Shown here: positions 22,888-23,173 of the stretch, piece after piece
Layout of the letters: each line of letters starts with the position of its first letter
Position numbering within the stretch: position 1 is the stretch's first letter
Assembly: GCA_003446735.1 (NCBI GenBank)
Contig: DMCJ01000213.1
Span: forward strand, 1-23,173
DNA: 23,173 bases
DNA from: Lachnospiraceae bacterium
Lineage (GTDB): Bacteria; Bacillota; Clostridia; Lachnospirales; Lachnospiraceae
Direction of reading: 5' to 3'
The notes under the pieces: generated by a model
What the model was told of the DNA's origin: nothing
The model's input: only the letters and a program-made list of their open reading frames with translations
Databases searched by the model: none
Program-made: the position numbers and the translations under genes

Positions 22888-23173
22888 TTACTGGATGGGA
22901 GTTATATGTGCAACGCCCATACTGTTCTTTAAGTTATTGAACTCGGGTGAGTTGCAGAATCCGTCAAGAACTCCGTCACGGGATAATCCCTGGCTCTTCA
23001 TCCTGTTAAGCCAGTCTGCCTTTCCTGCAGCATCCGAAGCTCTGTCAAAGAAGGTTGCATAGCATGTTTCCACGAAATCTTCGTCTGACATGTTCTTGCC
23101 AAGGAACTCCGGTGAATGGAAGAATCCTTCGGTTGAAACCTGATCCACTGTACGCTGTCCGGTAAGAACCTGC
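22888..23173 (-). CDS. C-terminal part of a DUF4214 protein (5' end beyond the window)
   Basis: The frame is open to the right edge and gives about 94 residues ending in MGVAHITPIQ. The sequence starts QVLTGQRTVDQVSTEGFFHSPEFLGKN and continues with a second half-repeat, FVETCYATFFDRASDAAGKADW followed by GFCNSPEFNNLK. These are the two half-repeats of one DUF4214 domain, as at the ends of the SGNH hydrolase, subtilase and glucosaminidase here. The STEGFFHSPEF wording is closest to the SGNH copy (STTGFFTSPEY). The upstream part of the protein, and so any attached enzyme, is not visible. The GTG at 23148 is an internal codon, not the gene start. Confidence 0.9.
   Translation of the reverse strand, partial: QVLTGQRTVDQVSTEGFFHSPEFLGKNMSDEDFVETCYATFFDRASDAAGKADWLNRMKSQGLSRDGVLDGFCNSPEFNNLKNSMGVAHITPIQ

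Overview
The window reads as a low-to-mid GC Firmicutes chromosome, most likely Lachnospiraceae (a rumen or gut clostridial relative). The reasons are the strong GGAGG-type ribosome sites, the clostridial style of the signal peptides, and secreted enzymes that end in paired DUF4214 domains. The genus cannot be decided from sequence alone. Every gene I can support lies on the minus strand, so transcription runs from high to low coordinates. I see no tRNA, rRNA, CRISPR array, insertion sequence or phage gene. No gene-free stretch exceeds 300 bases; the longest (2205-2421, 217 bases) holds a good sigma-A-type promoter.

Right half (about 23173 to 12434): a surface-polysaccharide synthesis block. 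It begins with the C-terminal end of a DUF4214 protein cut by the window edge. Next comes a full-length polyprenyl-phosphate sugar-1-phosphate transferase (the initiating enzyme of Wzx/Wzy-type polymers). A GT2 glycosyltransferase, six GT4-type glycosyltransferases and a small coiled-coil protein follow. Gaps are mostly under 85 bases and several start and stop codons overlap. Three of the GT4 enzymes (17774-19066, 15326-16579, 12434-13723) are clearly related paralogues. No Wzx flippase, Wzy polymerase or ABC exporter is recognised here, so export genes probably lie outside the window.

Middle (12361 to 6260): a signal-peptide-bearing glucosaminidase-like cell-wall hydrolase with an SH3-like domain and four DUF4214 half-repeats, a two-gene unit with the look of a toxin-antitoxin pair (DUF3990 ADP-ribosyltransferase-like protein plus partner), and a subtilisin-family protease with the same C-terminal DUF4214 module. 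The partner gene overlaps the protease start by 4 bases.

Left (6243 to 1): a 52-codon small ORF, a large polytopic membrane protein, a single-pass membrane protein with a discoidin-like extracellular domain, and a GT39-like polytopic glycosyltransferase, all tightly packed. After the promoter region come an SGNH/GDSL hydrolase, again with the DUF4214 module, and the N-terminal part of a secreted protein with a Lys/Glu/Ala/Thr-rich repeat tract.

Working hypothesis: the locus makes a cell-surface glycopolymer and also encodes a set of secreted enzymes (esterase-like, protease, glucosaminidase) sharing one C-terminal module. That module may hold them on the polymer or surface, much as SLH and CWB2 modules do elsewhere. 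The sequence shows the shared module and the linkage; the anchoring role is inference.
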